Shown here: one piece after another, positions 17,097 through 25,459 of the stretch
How the letters are laid out: every line of letters starts with the position of its first letter
How positions within the stretch are numbered: the first letter of the stretch is position 1
Assembly (NCBI GenBank): GCA_963701675.1
Contig: OY969623.1
Coordinates: 992,001 to 1,056,000, forward strand
DNA: 64,000 nt
Source: G963701675 sp963701675
GTDB taxonomy: Bacteria; Planctomycetota; Planctomycetia; Gemmatales; Gemmataceae
Direction of reading: 5' to 3'
Translations under genes and position numbers: made by a program
The notes under the pieces: model-generated
The model's database searches: none
The model's input: the letters and a program-made list of their open reading frames with translations, nothing else
Told to the model about the DNA's origin: nothing

Positions 17097-18407
17097 TTAC
17101 TTGGAACCCTCAACGCGGATTTGCGTCGACAAGTTGTACGGCACGCCGTCGATTTCAAAATCCAACTCGGCGTAAAAAGCACAGAACCCTTCCTTGGGGC
17201 AGGGGACTTCGCCGGTCACCTTGCCGCCGTCCACCTTGGCGGTGAATTCCTTCCACGGGGCCTTGCGGAAATCGCGCGTCGGAGAATGGGCGACCCACAG
17301 TCGCGCTGCTTTCGGCGGACTGTCGGAATTGGCCGAGAGGCGGAGGACGCCGTTCTCGCCTTCATGTTTCCACTGAAGCCGAGGGAGCGGTTTCCCGGTG
17401 ATTTGATGCCGGGCGAAGGCCGCCAGGCCGTTCAAGGCGCGCGTGACACGGTCCAGGCCGACTTTCGTTTCTTCCTCCAGCTCATGTTTGGCGTTGGGGA
17501 TGTAGAGCACCCACTTGTCGCCTTTGAGGTCATCCCAATAAAGATTGAGCGAGTCGACCGTCCAATAGGGATCGTTGGCCCCGTTGATGATGAGTTTCGG
17601 CACGGTGAGTCGATCGCGAAACGAGTAGGGATCCACCATGCTCAGGAGTTTGCGTGCCTCCGGAGTGTCGGGCATCGGCACCAGGCCGCGCTCCTTGTAT
17701 TCGTCGATCTTGTCGCTGTAAGTCCCGTAGGCGGCGAGTTGGTGCTTGGTCTGTTTCGGCATGTTGAGCGTGTCGATCACCATCGGGCAGATCGCCGAGA
17801 CGCGCGGATCGGCCGCGGCGGAAAGCCAACTGGTCCAACCGCGTTTCGACGCGCCGGAAATCAGGAACCGTTCCAACTTAGTCTTGAGTTCCTGTTCGGA
17901 GAATGCCTGGAGCGCATCCATCGCTTTGACGACGCTCTTCGTCATGGGGAACAACAAGGGCCAGTTTTCATCGCGGCTACTGAGATACCGAACAAACGTC
18001 TCGGCAATGAGGCCGTCCTCGCGAAGATTTCCGAGCAACGGCTGATTGGGAATGCCGTAAAGAAAGGCACACGGCGCCTGGATTTTCTTCGCCAGCATCA
18101 TTGCCAGCAACCGGTCGCGGACGTTCGGCCGTCCGCCGGTGTTCCACATGACCATCGTACCGTTCGGTTTGACGCCGCCGGGGACATACACTTGGATCGG
18201 GTGCTCCCATTTGATGTCCTGCCAGACTTGCGACACCAGGTGCAAATCGTAGATGACATCGTCGCCGAGGACGATTTTCTCCTTGAGCTTCCATTCATAC
18301 GCCGGCTCCGGGCGTTTGAGATACGCATCCAGGTCGGCGCGAGCCACGCAAGGCAAAAGGAAAAAGGAAAAAGGCAAAAAGAAGACTACCAGCCGGTTTG
18401 TTTTCAT
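17097..18407 (-). CDS. PhoPQ-activated pathogenicity-related protein (PqaA type), secreted
   Basis: 436 residues from ATG 18407. It has a strong signal peptide (MKTNRLVVFFLPFSFFLLPC...ARA) and then the PF10142-type body: DLDAYLKRPEPAYEW, GGRPNVRDRLLAMMLA, FLISGASKRGWTSWL and PKLIINGANDPYW. The family has an alpha/beta-hydrolase-like fold; here the nucleophile elbow would be GASKRG. The frame runs upstream to 18509 through a poly-purine tract, but the signal peptide marks the real start. A good promoter lies at 18468-18496. The enzymatic role is unknown. The 5' leader is complementary to the signal-peptide coding region (see findings). Confidence 0.9.
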   Translation of the reverse strand: MKTNRLVVFFLPFSFFLLPCVARADLDAYLKRPEPAYEWKLKEKIVLGDDVIYDLHLVSQVWQDIKWEHPIQVYVPGGVKPNGTMVMWNTGGRPNVRDRLLAMMLAKKIQAPCAFLYGIPNQPLLGNLREDGLIAETFVRYLSSRDENWPLLFPMTKSVVKAMDALQAFSEQELKTKLERFLISGASKRGWTSWLSAAADPRVSAICPMVIDTLNMPKQTKHQLAAYGTYSDKIDEYKERGLVPMPDTPEARKLLSMVDPYSFRDRLTVPKLIINGANDPYWTVDSLNLYWDDLKGDKWVLYIPNAKHELEEETKVGLDRVTRALNGLAAFARHQITGKPLPRLQWKHEGENGVLRLSANSDSPPKAARLWVAHSPTRDFRKAPWKEFTAKVDGGKVTGEVPCPKEGFCAFYAELDFEIDGVPYNLSTQIRVEGSK

Positions 18408-18467
18408 TCGCGTGTTTCCCTTTTTTCCTTTTTCCTTTTTCCTTTTCCTTTTCTCGCCGCCAGTCCT

Positions 18468-18496
18468 TATATAAGGGGATCGTTGGAGGTTGTAAA
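18468..18496 (-). promoter_or_regulatory. Candidate promoter TTTACA-N17-TATATA for the PhoPQ-related gene
   Basis: Reading the minus strand, TTTACA (18496-18491) and TATATA (18473-18468) are separated by 17 bp, close to the sigma-70 consensus. The -10 lies inside the 12-bp palindrome CCTTATATAAGG (18465-18476). Transcription would start about 55 nt before the ATG at 18407. Confidence 0.65.
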
Positions 18497-18612
18497 TCAA
18501 AAAATGCAACGGCGGGAAAGCTGTGATTCGCGCGTGACTCGGCTCAGGATTTCAGTCAACACATGAACCGGACCCTCTAGGGGGGCCTGTTTATTGAATT
18601 GTCTGTCGCGGG

Positions 18613-18656
18613 CTCTTGCGACCTGCAAGAGGTTCGGTGCCAACCGGCACCTAACC
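18613..18656 (-). terminator. Two hairpins just after a small Cys-motif gene
   Basis: A 7-bp stem CTCTTGC/GCAAGAG (18613-18631) and a 10-bp stem GGTT-GGTGCC/GGCACC-AACC with one mismatch (18631-18656) lie directly downstream of the stop at 18660 on the minus strand. There is no T-run, so they may end or stabilise the transcript. Confidence 0.4.
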
Positions 18657-18659
18657 ACA

Positions 18660-18941
18660 TCAGCCCCCAGTATTGGGGCTCTGGCGACCGGCAACAAAAT
18701 ATCCGTTCATGCAGTCGCACTGTGCGCGCGTCGTATTCGCGCAAGTTACGATGCCGTTGACTTCAAAGAAGCAGGCCCCCACCTCGTTTTCGCTTCCTAC
18801 ACGGAAAACGGAATCATGGTCCCCACGCCGCAACGCCTCCGCGGCTCTTTGGAATTCCACTTCTGTGACTGCAGGAAAGGCGTCCCACGGCTTCGGTTTT
18901 CCAGCGGCTGCGGAACGCGTTGGGGGTACTGATGTGGACAT
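18660..18941 (-). CDS. Small Cys-motif protein B (paralogue of the 19147-19437 gene)
   Basis: 93 residues from ATG 18941, preceded by GGAGACC. The frame is open to 19121, but that part crosses a 12-bp hairpin and lacks a ribosome site. There is no signal peptide. A charged, helical N-terminal half (FQRAAEALRRGDHDSVFRVG) leads to a C-terminal motif VGACFFEVNGIVTCANTT and RAQCDC, then FVAGR. The Cys residues are 57, 67, 75 and 77. The motif is shared with the neighbouring gene, including the spacing C-x9-C-x7-C and the words VGAC, TCAN-x-T-x-AQCD and F-x-AGR. I do not recognise a named family. The pattern recalls short Cys repeats (CC-x-GxC-xxxT-xxxC) seen in planctomycete surface proteins. It is in line with the sigma-kinase pair upstream. 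Confidence 0.7.
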   Translation of the reverse strand: MSTSVPPTRSAAAGKPKPWDAFPAVTEVEFQRAAEALRRGDHDSVFRVGSENEVGACFFEVNGIVTCANTTRAQCDCMNGYFVAGRQSPNTGG

Positions 18942-18990
18942 GTTGGTCTCCGTTTTCACGACGATCTGCCACGTATGCGACCCGGTAGCG

Positions 18991-19019
18991 TGGGCGTCCG
19001 GGGAGCACCCGGACGCCCA
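18991..19019. repeat. Perfect 12-bp hairpin between the two small Cys-motif genes
   Basis: TGGGCGTCCGGG (18991-19002) pairs exactly with CCCGGACGCCCA (19008-19019) over a 5-nt loop. It sits in the 205-bp gap between the tandem paralogues. With no T-tract on either side, it may attenuate or process the transcript rather than end it. Confidence 0.65.
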
Positions 19020-19146
19020 AGAAAAGGTGCAGCTCGGAGCCCGGGAAGCAGGGCGAGCGGGGAACGCAAGTGACGGGAGTTTCCTGCCATTCACGCAGTC
19101 CGCTCGCCCATTGCTAAACACCGTGCGAGTCCGCGCCTTCGCCGCA

Positions 19147-19437
19147 TCAGCTGCCGCCGGCGCAGCGACGACCGGCGATAAAATGGCTGCTGGGTATGAG
19201 ATCGCACTGGGCCTGCGTCATATTTGCGCAAGTGGGAAATCCGTCTACCTCATAGATACACGCTCCCACCGATCCCGGAGAATTACCACGCATAGTAGAA
19301 GGGCGGCCGTCCTTAATGTCCTGAACCGACGCGGCAAATAGTTCAGGTGACACTACTGGTAACCCGGCGTGAGGGTCCACCGGCTTGGTGGTTGACGGGG
19401 TTGTTGCAGGTGTTGCTGGTGCAGAAGTCGCCGACAT
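19147..19437 (-). CDS. Small Cys-motif protein A
   Basis: 96 residues from ATG 19437 with AGGAG immediately upstream. The N-terminus is low-complexity, rich in Ser, Thr, Pro and Ala, with no signal peptide. A helical stretch (SPELFAASVQDIKDG) is followed by the motif VGACIYEVDGFPTCANMT and QAQCD, then FIAGRRC. The Cys residues are 60, 70, 78 and 92, enough for two disulfides. It is a paralogue of the gene at 18660-18941. It lies 153 bp after the WD40 kinase on the same strand. Possible roles include an exported peptide, a modified peptide precursor or a regulator. None can be proven from sequence. Confidence 0.72.
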   Translation of the reverse strand: MSATSAPATPATTPSTTKPVDPHAGLPVVSPELFAASVQDIKDGRPSTMRGNSPGSVGACIYEVDGFPTCANMTQAQCDLIPSSHFIAGRRCAGGS

Positions 19438-19590
19438 ACTCGTCTCCTTTTGAGAAAATCATGCTGGCCTATGTGCCGAATGTCCCCATTGGACTTGAAA
19501 CGCTTAATACACCTCAAGTGGTCGCAGCACCGAACTCGCCGCTCGCGGCTTCACCGAGAGCCGACCTTTGGTCGCCGTTTTGTATCATCG

Positions 19591-22500
19591 CTATTGAGCG
19601 TCGCGTAATTGCTCTAGCTCCTGTCGGCACCGCCGCCATGCTTGCACGTCGAGGGCTTCTACCATGCCGCTGTCGTGAAGCTTCATTCCGAGAAGCCGAC
19701 GCATGGTGAGTGTAACTTGGTGATTATCTCCTTCAACTGCCATGGGCAACTTCCATAGCCGTGCATCTCCCTTTGTACTACCTGCCAGCACCATCGCACC
19801 GTTCGGGTTGACGCCCAGAGCGTGTACCTCGCCTTCGTGCGGCATCGGTGGGCCAACCTGCCTACCCGTAGCCACGTCCCACAAGCGGACTGTCCCGTCG
19901 GCGCCTCCGCAGAGGACGGAGTGCCCATCGGGGGTAAACGCAATCGCCTGAACGGCGTCGGGGTGCCACAAACATGGGCACGGGTTCCAAGGCTTTCCAG
20001 TTACCGCATCCCAGAGACATGCCGTGTTGTCGAGGCTTGATGTCAATGCGAGTTGTCCGTCGGGGCTAAAGGTTACAGCGGTAACGCGTTTTTGATGCAG
20101 AAGCTTGGCGACAAGCTGTGGCGGAGAAACTGAAACGTCCCAAAGTCGCGCTGCATTATCGGTACTGGCGGTCAAGACTTTACGAACGTCGGGGCTGAAG
20201 GCGACGGCACGAACCGTATCTTCGTGCGGCAGTATGGCGATGGTTGCTCCGGTTCGAACTTCCCAGAGCCGCGCTGTCTTGTCACGACTACCCGTCAAGG
20301 CGATCCGCCCGTCAGGACTGGTTGCCAAGGCGTGGATGCCTTCCCCATGTCTAACGATAAACGAGTCACCGGTTTCCAGATTCCAAACGCGCGCGGTCCC
20401 GTCCGCGCTTCCGGTGATGGCGATTCGCCCGTCGGGACCAAAAGCCACATTGGAAACATGATCCGCATGAAGCAGTGACCGCCCCGGCTTTCCCGTGACA
20501 GCGTCCCAGAGTTGGGCGTTATTGTCAAAGCCGCCGGTAAGGACCAGTTTGCCGTCACGACTGATCGCCACGCACTGCACCCACTTATCCTTCGGCTGAA
20601 TCGCGGCGTTACTATGTGTCAAAGTCGCGCGGGATGCACCGTTCGCCGTGTCCCACAATTGCGCCGTGCCGTCGTAACTTCCGGACACTGCAAGTTTGCC
20701 GTCTGCGCTGAAGGCAATGGCACGCACCGTGCTTCCGTGTTCCCAGCAGACCCCGCGTGATTTTCCGGAGACCGACTCCCAGAGGCGGGCCACCCCATCG
20801 TCACTGCCCGTTAAGATGGTCCTTCCATCCGGACTGAAAGCCACGGCGCGAACCGTGTCTGGGTGAAACAAAGACTGGCCGACAAGTTTTCCCGTTCTTA
20901 CGTCCCACAATCGCGCGGTCTTATCGTAACTGCCGGTCAAGACATATCGGCCGTCCGGGCTAAAGGCAACGGCTTGCACCATACGGCCATGAAGCAGAGG
21001 ATAACCGACCGGTTGGCCTGTGTCTGCGTTCCACATCTGTGCACACTTATGAGATGCGGTAACGATCATCCTCCCTTCCGGACTGAACGCAATACAGGTC
21101 ACATAGACAGAATGATCGAGCGACTTTCCGATCTGTCGGCCCGTTGAAACGTCCCACCGGATGACTCGGTTATCCCAGCCGCCCGACAGGGCGCTCTTCC
21201 CGTCCGGGCTGAAAGCCACGCTGTTAACCATCGATCTGTGTTGATGGGCCGGCGTGTCAAGCGGTTTCCGCGTCTGTGCGTCCCACAACTGTGCGGTTCC
21301 AACCTCGTCATTCTTCACTGCATTTCCACATCCCGTGAGAATCGTGAGCCCGTCTGGGCTGAACGCCACGGCGTTTACGTCGTACCTGTGGACGATCGGT
21401 TCGCCGATAGCCTTGCCGGTCTTCGTATCCCAGAGCCGCGCTGTTCGGTCTGCGCCCGCAGTTACCACGATGGTTCCGTCTGGGCTGAAAGCCGCCGCAC
21501 GGACCAACGGCGGATGAGGAAGTACGCGTCGCATCTCGCCAGTGCTAATGTCCCATAACCTAGCGCCGTCCGAACCCGCGGTCAGAATAGATCGTCCATC
21601 CGGTGCGAACGCCACAGCATGGATCACGCGCCCGTGCTCCACGACGGTTTTAAGCGTATGCAGCCGATCCGGCCAACTCGCCAGGTTGTTACGAAAAACG
21701 TACTTCAGGTCATGCGCATCATCCGGAGTCTTCGCCAATCCTTGTGCGAGCTTTAGCAGCCCGACTCCACCGTTGCCTTGTTCGCAAAGGTTCAGGCCCT
21801 GATCGAGGTGGTTGATGGCGAGTTGATACTGGGTGTCCCGCAGCGCCTTCTTGAGCTCCTGGTTATGGTTTTCCTTCATGAATGCGACGACGGTGGGAAC
21901 GACGATGAGTCCGGCAAGCACGACGATTGCCAGCACCGCCGCTGTGCCCCATGCCGGATTCCGGCGGCCCCAACGCCACATCCGTTCGAAAACACTGACC
22001 CGGCCGGTATGACGCAACGCATCGCCGTTCAGAAAACGTCGGAGTTCGTGGGCGAGAGTGTCTGCGCTGGCGTATCGGCGTGCGGGTTCCTTCTCCAGGC
22101 ACTTGAGGCAGATCGCTTCCAGATCACGGGGTATGTCGGGGCGGCATTGACGAGGCGGGGTTGGAGTTACGGCGTCCGACTGCACCTTCTTTATCACTTC
22201 CCATTTCGATGAGCCTTCGTAAGGCGCGTGGCCTGTCAGCAACTTGTACAGAACGGCGCCGAGGGCATAAACATCGCTTCGGATGCCGATCTCGTGCACA
22301 TCGCCGTTGGCCTGTTCCGGCGACATATAACTCGGCGTACCCATTGGCTCGCCGGGCATCGTCAGGCCGGTGCGATCCTTGTCCTCATCGAGCAGTTTGG
22401 CGAGGCCGAAGTCCGTGATTTTTACGCGTTCCGGAGCAGGAACATAGGACGTCGTTGCGTCGGCATCGGCGCCGGACCCGGCGACGGCTGCAAGCAATAC

Positions 22501-23154
22501 GTTTCCTGGCTTGAGATCGCGGTGAATAACGCCGCGTTGATGGGCGTGGTGCATGGCTTTGGCGAGTGCTTCCACGAGCGCCGCCGCGGTGCGCGGCAAC
22601 TGGGGAGTTTGCCCCACGGCATCGCCGAGACTGCCGCCTTCCAGGTATTCCATGGCGAGAAACGGCCGACCGTCGTTTTCACCAACGTCGTAGATCGGAA
22701 TGATGTTGGCGTGCCGCAACCGGGCCATCGCTTCGGCTTCGGTTCGAAACCGCGACAGTTCCCGAGGACGAAGGTCGATTCCTTGTTTGATTACTTTCAC
22801 GGCCACTAGGCGCCGCAAACGTGCATCGTCGGCGAGATAGACGACGCCGCGTGCGCCGCGGCCGAGTTCCCGCCGAATCGTGTAGCCGGGCACGGAGGGC
22901 CAACTCGACTTCGAACGGGCGTCTATGTCGTCCTTTGCAAGAGTCACAGCGTGCGCGCCGTACCCGACGGAAAGCGGAGGAATCGACAGCGCTTCGGCCG
23001 CGTCCGATGTCAGTCGGTCCAGTTCACTCTGACATGCGGTGCAAGTCTCGACGTGTTCTTCGATCAATTTCTGGTCCGAATCACTCAGCTCACAGTTCAA
23101 AAACCGTCGCAACTGGGATGGCCCGGGACAGGAGATATTGGGATTCGCGATCAC
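19591..23154 (-). CDS. Ser/Thr protein kinase with zinc-finger-like N-terminus, transmembrane segment and about 15 WD40 repeats
   Basis: 1187 residues. Residues 1-60 look like an anti-sigma zinc-finger start (HVETCTACQSEL). The kinase domain (about 90-355) has GRGARGVVY, VAVKVI, IHRDLKPGNVLL, ITDFGLAKL and GTPSYMSPEQ. One membrane helix (about 403-425, AAVLAIVVLAGLIVVPTVVAF) is followed by a helical linker. About 15 WD40 repeats (VAFSPDGRxxLTGSxDxTARLWD...) then give two 7-bladed propellers or one large one. The GTG start overlaps the stop of the upstream sigma factor (GTGA), so the two are translationally coupled. The likely role is sensing or scaffolding by the propeller and phosphorylation by the cytoplasmic kinase; the partner sigma factor is a reasonable substrate by analogy with kinase-controlled ECF factors. 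Confidence 0.92.
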   Translation of the reverse strand: MIANPNISCPGPSQLRRFLNCELSDSDQKLIEEHVETCTACQSELDRLTSDAAEALSIPPLSVGYGAHAVTLAKDDIDARSKSSWPSVPGYTIRRELGRGARGVVYLADDARLRRLVAVKVIKQGIDLRPRELSRFRTEAEAMARLRHANIIPIYDVGENDGRPFLAMEYLEGGSLGDAVGQTPQLPRTAAALVEALAKAMHHAHQRGVIHRDLKPGNVLLAAVAGSGADADATTSYVPAPERVKITDFGLAKLLDEDKDRTGLTMPGEPMGTPSYMSPEQANGDVHEIGIRSDVYALGAVLYKLLTGHAPYEGSSKWEVIKKVQSDAVTPTPPRQCRPDIPRDLEAICLKCLEKEPARRYASADTLAHELRRFLNGDALRHTGRVSVFERMWRWGRRNPAWGTAAVLAIVVLAGLIVVPTVVAFMKENHNQELKKALRDTQYQLAINHLDQGLNLCEQGNGGVGLLKLAQGLAKTPDDAHDLKYVFRNNLASWPDRLHTLKTVVEHGRVIHAVAFAPDGRSILTAGSDGARLWDISTGEMRRVLPHPPLVRAAAFSPDGTIVVTAGADRTARLWDTKTGKAIGEPIVHRYDVNAVAFSPDGLTILTGCGNAVKNDEVGTAQLWDAQTRKPLDTPAHQHRSMVNSVAFSPDGKSALSGGWDNRVIRWDVSTGRQIGKSLDHSVYVTCIAFSPEGRMIVTASHKCAQMWNADTGQPVGYPLLHGRMVQAVAFSPDGRYVLTGSYDKTARLWDVRTGKLVGQSLFHPDTVRAVAFSPDGRTILTGSDDGVARLWESVSGKSRGVCWEHGSTVRAIAFSADGKLAVSGSYDGTAQLWDTANGASRATLTHSNAAIQPKDKWVQCVAISRDGKLVLTGGFDNNAQLWDAVTGKPGRSLLHADHVSNVAFGPDGRIAITGSADGTARVWNLETGDSFIVRHGEGIHALATSPDGRIALTGSRDKTARLWEVRTGATIAILPHEDTVRAVAFSPDVRKVLTASTDNAARLWDVSVSPPQLVAKLLHQKRVTAVTFSPDGQLALTSSLDNTACLWDAVTGKPWNPCPCLWHPDAVQAIAFTPDGHSVLCGGADGTVRLWDVATGRQVGPPMPHEGEVHALGVNPNGAMVLAGSTKGDARLWKLPMAVEGDNHQVTLTMRRLLGMKLHDSGMVEALDVQAWRRCRQELEQLRDAQ

Positions 23155-23862
23155 GGTTCACCTCCGCCCTTCGCGGCGCCGCGCAATCGGATTCCCTCAT
23201 CGCGGAGCATTTCGCCGACGCGTTTTTTTGCCATGTAGACGGACCCGACGGAAAGGCCGAGGACAGCCGCCACGGCGGCGCCGCGTTCCCCAACGATCGC
23301 CAGCCGCCAGAAAGCCTGCCAGGTTTTTTCTTGGACCCGCTCACGCACCCGGGCCGTCACCTCCCGCGCGCTCCGGAGGTGCCCGTTCGAGACTTTCGTT
23401 CAGTTCTCCGACCAATTCGTCGATGGCGCCCGAAGTTGGCACCTCTTCCAAACGTTCTTGGACTCGCTTGTCGCCGGTGCTGCGTTCACCGGCATGGCGC
23501 CGACGCTGGCGCCACAGATCACACGCTTCATGGTCGACGACGACCCGGAGCCAGGCGCGGAAACTCTGCGTCGGGTCATAGACAAACTTTTCCATGATGC
23601 GGACAAGTTTGGCCAAGACCGCCGCCGTCACGTCATCGGCGCCGCCGTCCTTCAATCCCCATCGCCGGCACCAACCGCGGATCAACGGTCGATAGCGTTC
23701 CAGAAACACCCGCCATGCCTCTTCGCGGCGCTCCGGATCCACGAGGTGGCTCAGAAGTGTCGGGCTGGTCAGGACCCCATTGTCGCTGCCCAAATTCGGA
23801 TTCTCCACGACGAAAGGCGACCTTGCGGATGCACGGCCGTCGGACGGCCCGGCACCCTCCAT
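23151..23862 (-). CDS. ECF-type RNA polymerase sigma factor, frameshifted near 23355-23375
   Basis: The N-terminal frame (start 23862) carries sigma region 2: SPTLLSHLVDPERREEAWRV, then YRPLIRGWCRRWGL, ADDVTAAVLAKL and FRAWLRVVVDHEACDLWR. It ends in a nonsense tail at 23341. The other frame, from about 23360 to 23151, carries region 4: TWQAFWRLAIVGERGAA and LGLSVGSVYMAKKRVGEML. One extra base in the CCC run at 23363-23365 (GGG on the coding strand) would restore LERA...EVTARVRERV. Both halves are well conserved, so an assembly indel is likely. The exact start is uncertain: ATG 23862 or an internal GTG near 23808. The stop overlaps the WD40 kinase start. Confidence 0.85.
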
Positions 23863-23963
23863 ATTTCATACGCAACAGGGAGGAAAATCTAACACGGATT
23901 ATGCAGTGAGAGAGGGGAATTGGCAACGGAATTCCAACTATTTGGCTCCTAGGCCTTGAACTT

Positions 23964-24017
23964 GTAGCCGAACTCGCCAGAGTTCGGGGCCGCCCGAATT
24001 CTGGCGAATTCGGCTAC
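23964..24017. repeat. Palindrome GTAGCCGAACTCGCC...
   Basis: The arms 23964-23987 and 23994-24017 match at 22 of 24 positions as inverted copies with a 6-nt loop. It lies in the gap between the sigma factor start and the DUF1501 stop. It is a probable dispersed palindromic repeat and may also end transcription of the DUF1501 unit. Confidence 0.8.
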
Positions 24018-24051
24018 GAACTCAGGGGGTGCCACACCGAGAGTGCATTAG

Positions 24052-25454
24052 TTAGAGGATCTCATGTATCACATGCCCGTGCACGTCGGTTAGTCGCCGG
24101 TCGGTGCCGTTGTGCCGGAACGTGAGTTTTTCGTGGTCGATTCCCAGCAAGTGCAGAATGGTGGCGTGGATGTCGTAGGAAGACGTGGGTTTGCTGGCAG
24201 CCTTGTAGGACCACTCGTCGCTCTCACCGTAACTAACACCGCCTTTAATCCCGCCGCCGGCAAGCCAGGTGGTGAAAGCCAACGGATTGTGATCGCGGCC
24301 CTTGCTTCCTTGGCTACATGGCATCCGGCCGAATTCCGTAGTCCACATGACGAGCGTGTCGTCGAGCAGTCCGCGCATCTTGAGGTCTTTCAACAGGGCG
24401 GCCGCGGGACGATCCATGCTGGCGGCCATGTCGCCGTGATCGCGGGCAATGTCTTCGTGCGAGTCCCAATTGCGGCGCGGAAAGCCGTTGTCGGCGCCGC
24501 TCCACACCTGGACACAGCGAACACCGCGCTCCAGCAACCGCCGGGCCAGGAGGCAATTGCGGCCAAAGTCCTCGGTGGTCTTTTGATCCAAACCATACAT
24601 GCGTCGAGTTGCTTCCGATTCGCCGGAAAGGTCGAGCACCTCCGGGCGCTGAAGCTGTAATCGCGCGGCAGTTCATATGACGCAATGCGGGCGTTCAGTC
24701 GTGAGTCTCCTTCGCGCGTTGATAGATGTTCGCGGTTTAGTTGCTCCAGCAGTTGCTGCCCCTCGGCGTCGCTCTCTTTTGTGATGTAGGCATTCTCCCC
24801 TGGGAAAAGAGCGAAGATCGGATTTTTGGCGCCTGAACGGACCATGGTGCCTTGGTGCGTCGCCGGAAGGAAACCGTTACTCCAGTTGGCCGGGCCGTTC
24901 GGTGCGAAGCCGCGCGTGTCCGGTAGGACGACGAACGCCGGCAGGTTATCGTTCATGCTGCCGAGGCCGTACCCAATCCACGCGCCCATGCTCGGAAAAC
25001 CCGGCATTACGAAGCCGGTGTTTTGCATGAACGTCGCCGGTCCGTGCACGTTCGACTTGGTAACCATCGAATGGATGAACGCGATGTCATCCACGCAACT
25101 GGCCAGGTGCGGCACTAGGCTGCTGACGTACTTCCCGCACTGGCCATGCTGGTTCCATTTCCACGGGCTTTGCATGCAGGCGCCGGGCGAGCTTTGAAAT
25201 AACTCGACTTTTCCGCCGGGATCGAATGGTTTTCCATCGCGTTTGACGAGCTCCGGCTTGTAGTCGAACGTGTCAACCTGACTGGCGGCGCCGGACATAA
25301 AAAGCTGCACCACCCGCTTGGCTTTGGCCACATGATACGGTCGCTCGGCAGCGAGCAAGCCGTCCCGGCTGAGGAGATGCGCGAGCGCCACGCCGCCAAG
25401 ACCGCCGCCTAGCGACCATAGAAATCGGCGTCGATCAACCGTAGGAATGTGCAT
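24052..25454 (-). CDS. DUF1501 (sulfatase-like) protein with Tat signal, frameshifted near 24650
   Basis: It starts at ATG 25454 with a twin-arginine signal (DRRRFLWSLGGGLGGVALA), so it is exported folded. The N-terminal frame reads QLFMSGAASQVDTFDYKPEL and FMQNTGFVMPGFPSMGAWIGYGL. The other frame continues PEVLDLSGESEATRRMYGL, ERGVRCVQVWSG, MWTTEFGRMPCSQG and GRDHNPLAFTTWLAGGGIKG. The junction needs one extra base after GATTACAGCTT (24650-24653) to give YSLQRPEVLDLSGE. Planctomycete genomes hold many DUF1501/DUF1549 pairs. Their role is unproven; a phosphatase/sulfatase-like metal fold has been suggested from sequence. It follows the DUF1549 gene by 5 bp in an operon. Confidence 0.88.
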
Positions 25455-25459
25455 GGCAA

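Noticed and set aside
17121..18566. 481-residue plus-strand frame over the PhoPQ-related gene
   Set aside because: It has no start signal and its text is low-complexity where the minus strand encodes a signal peptide and conserved motifs.
18942..19121. Longer N-terminus for the small Cys-motif protein B
   Set aside because: This stretch carries a perfect hairpin and no ribosome site, whereas GGAGACC precedes the ATG at 18941.
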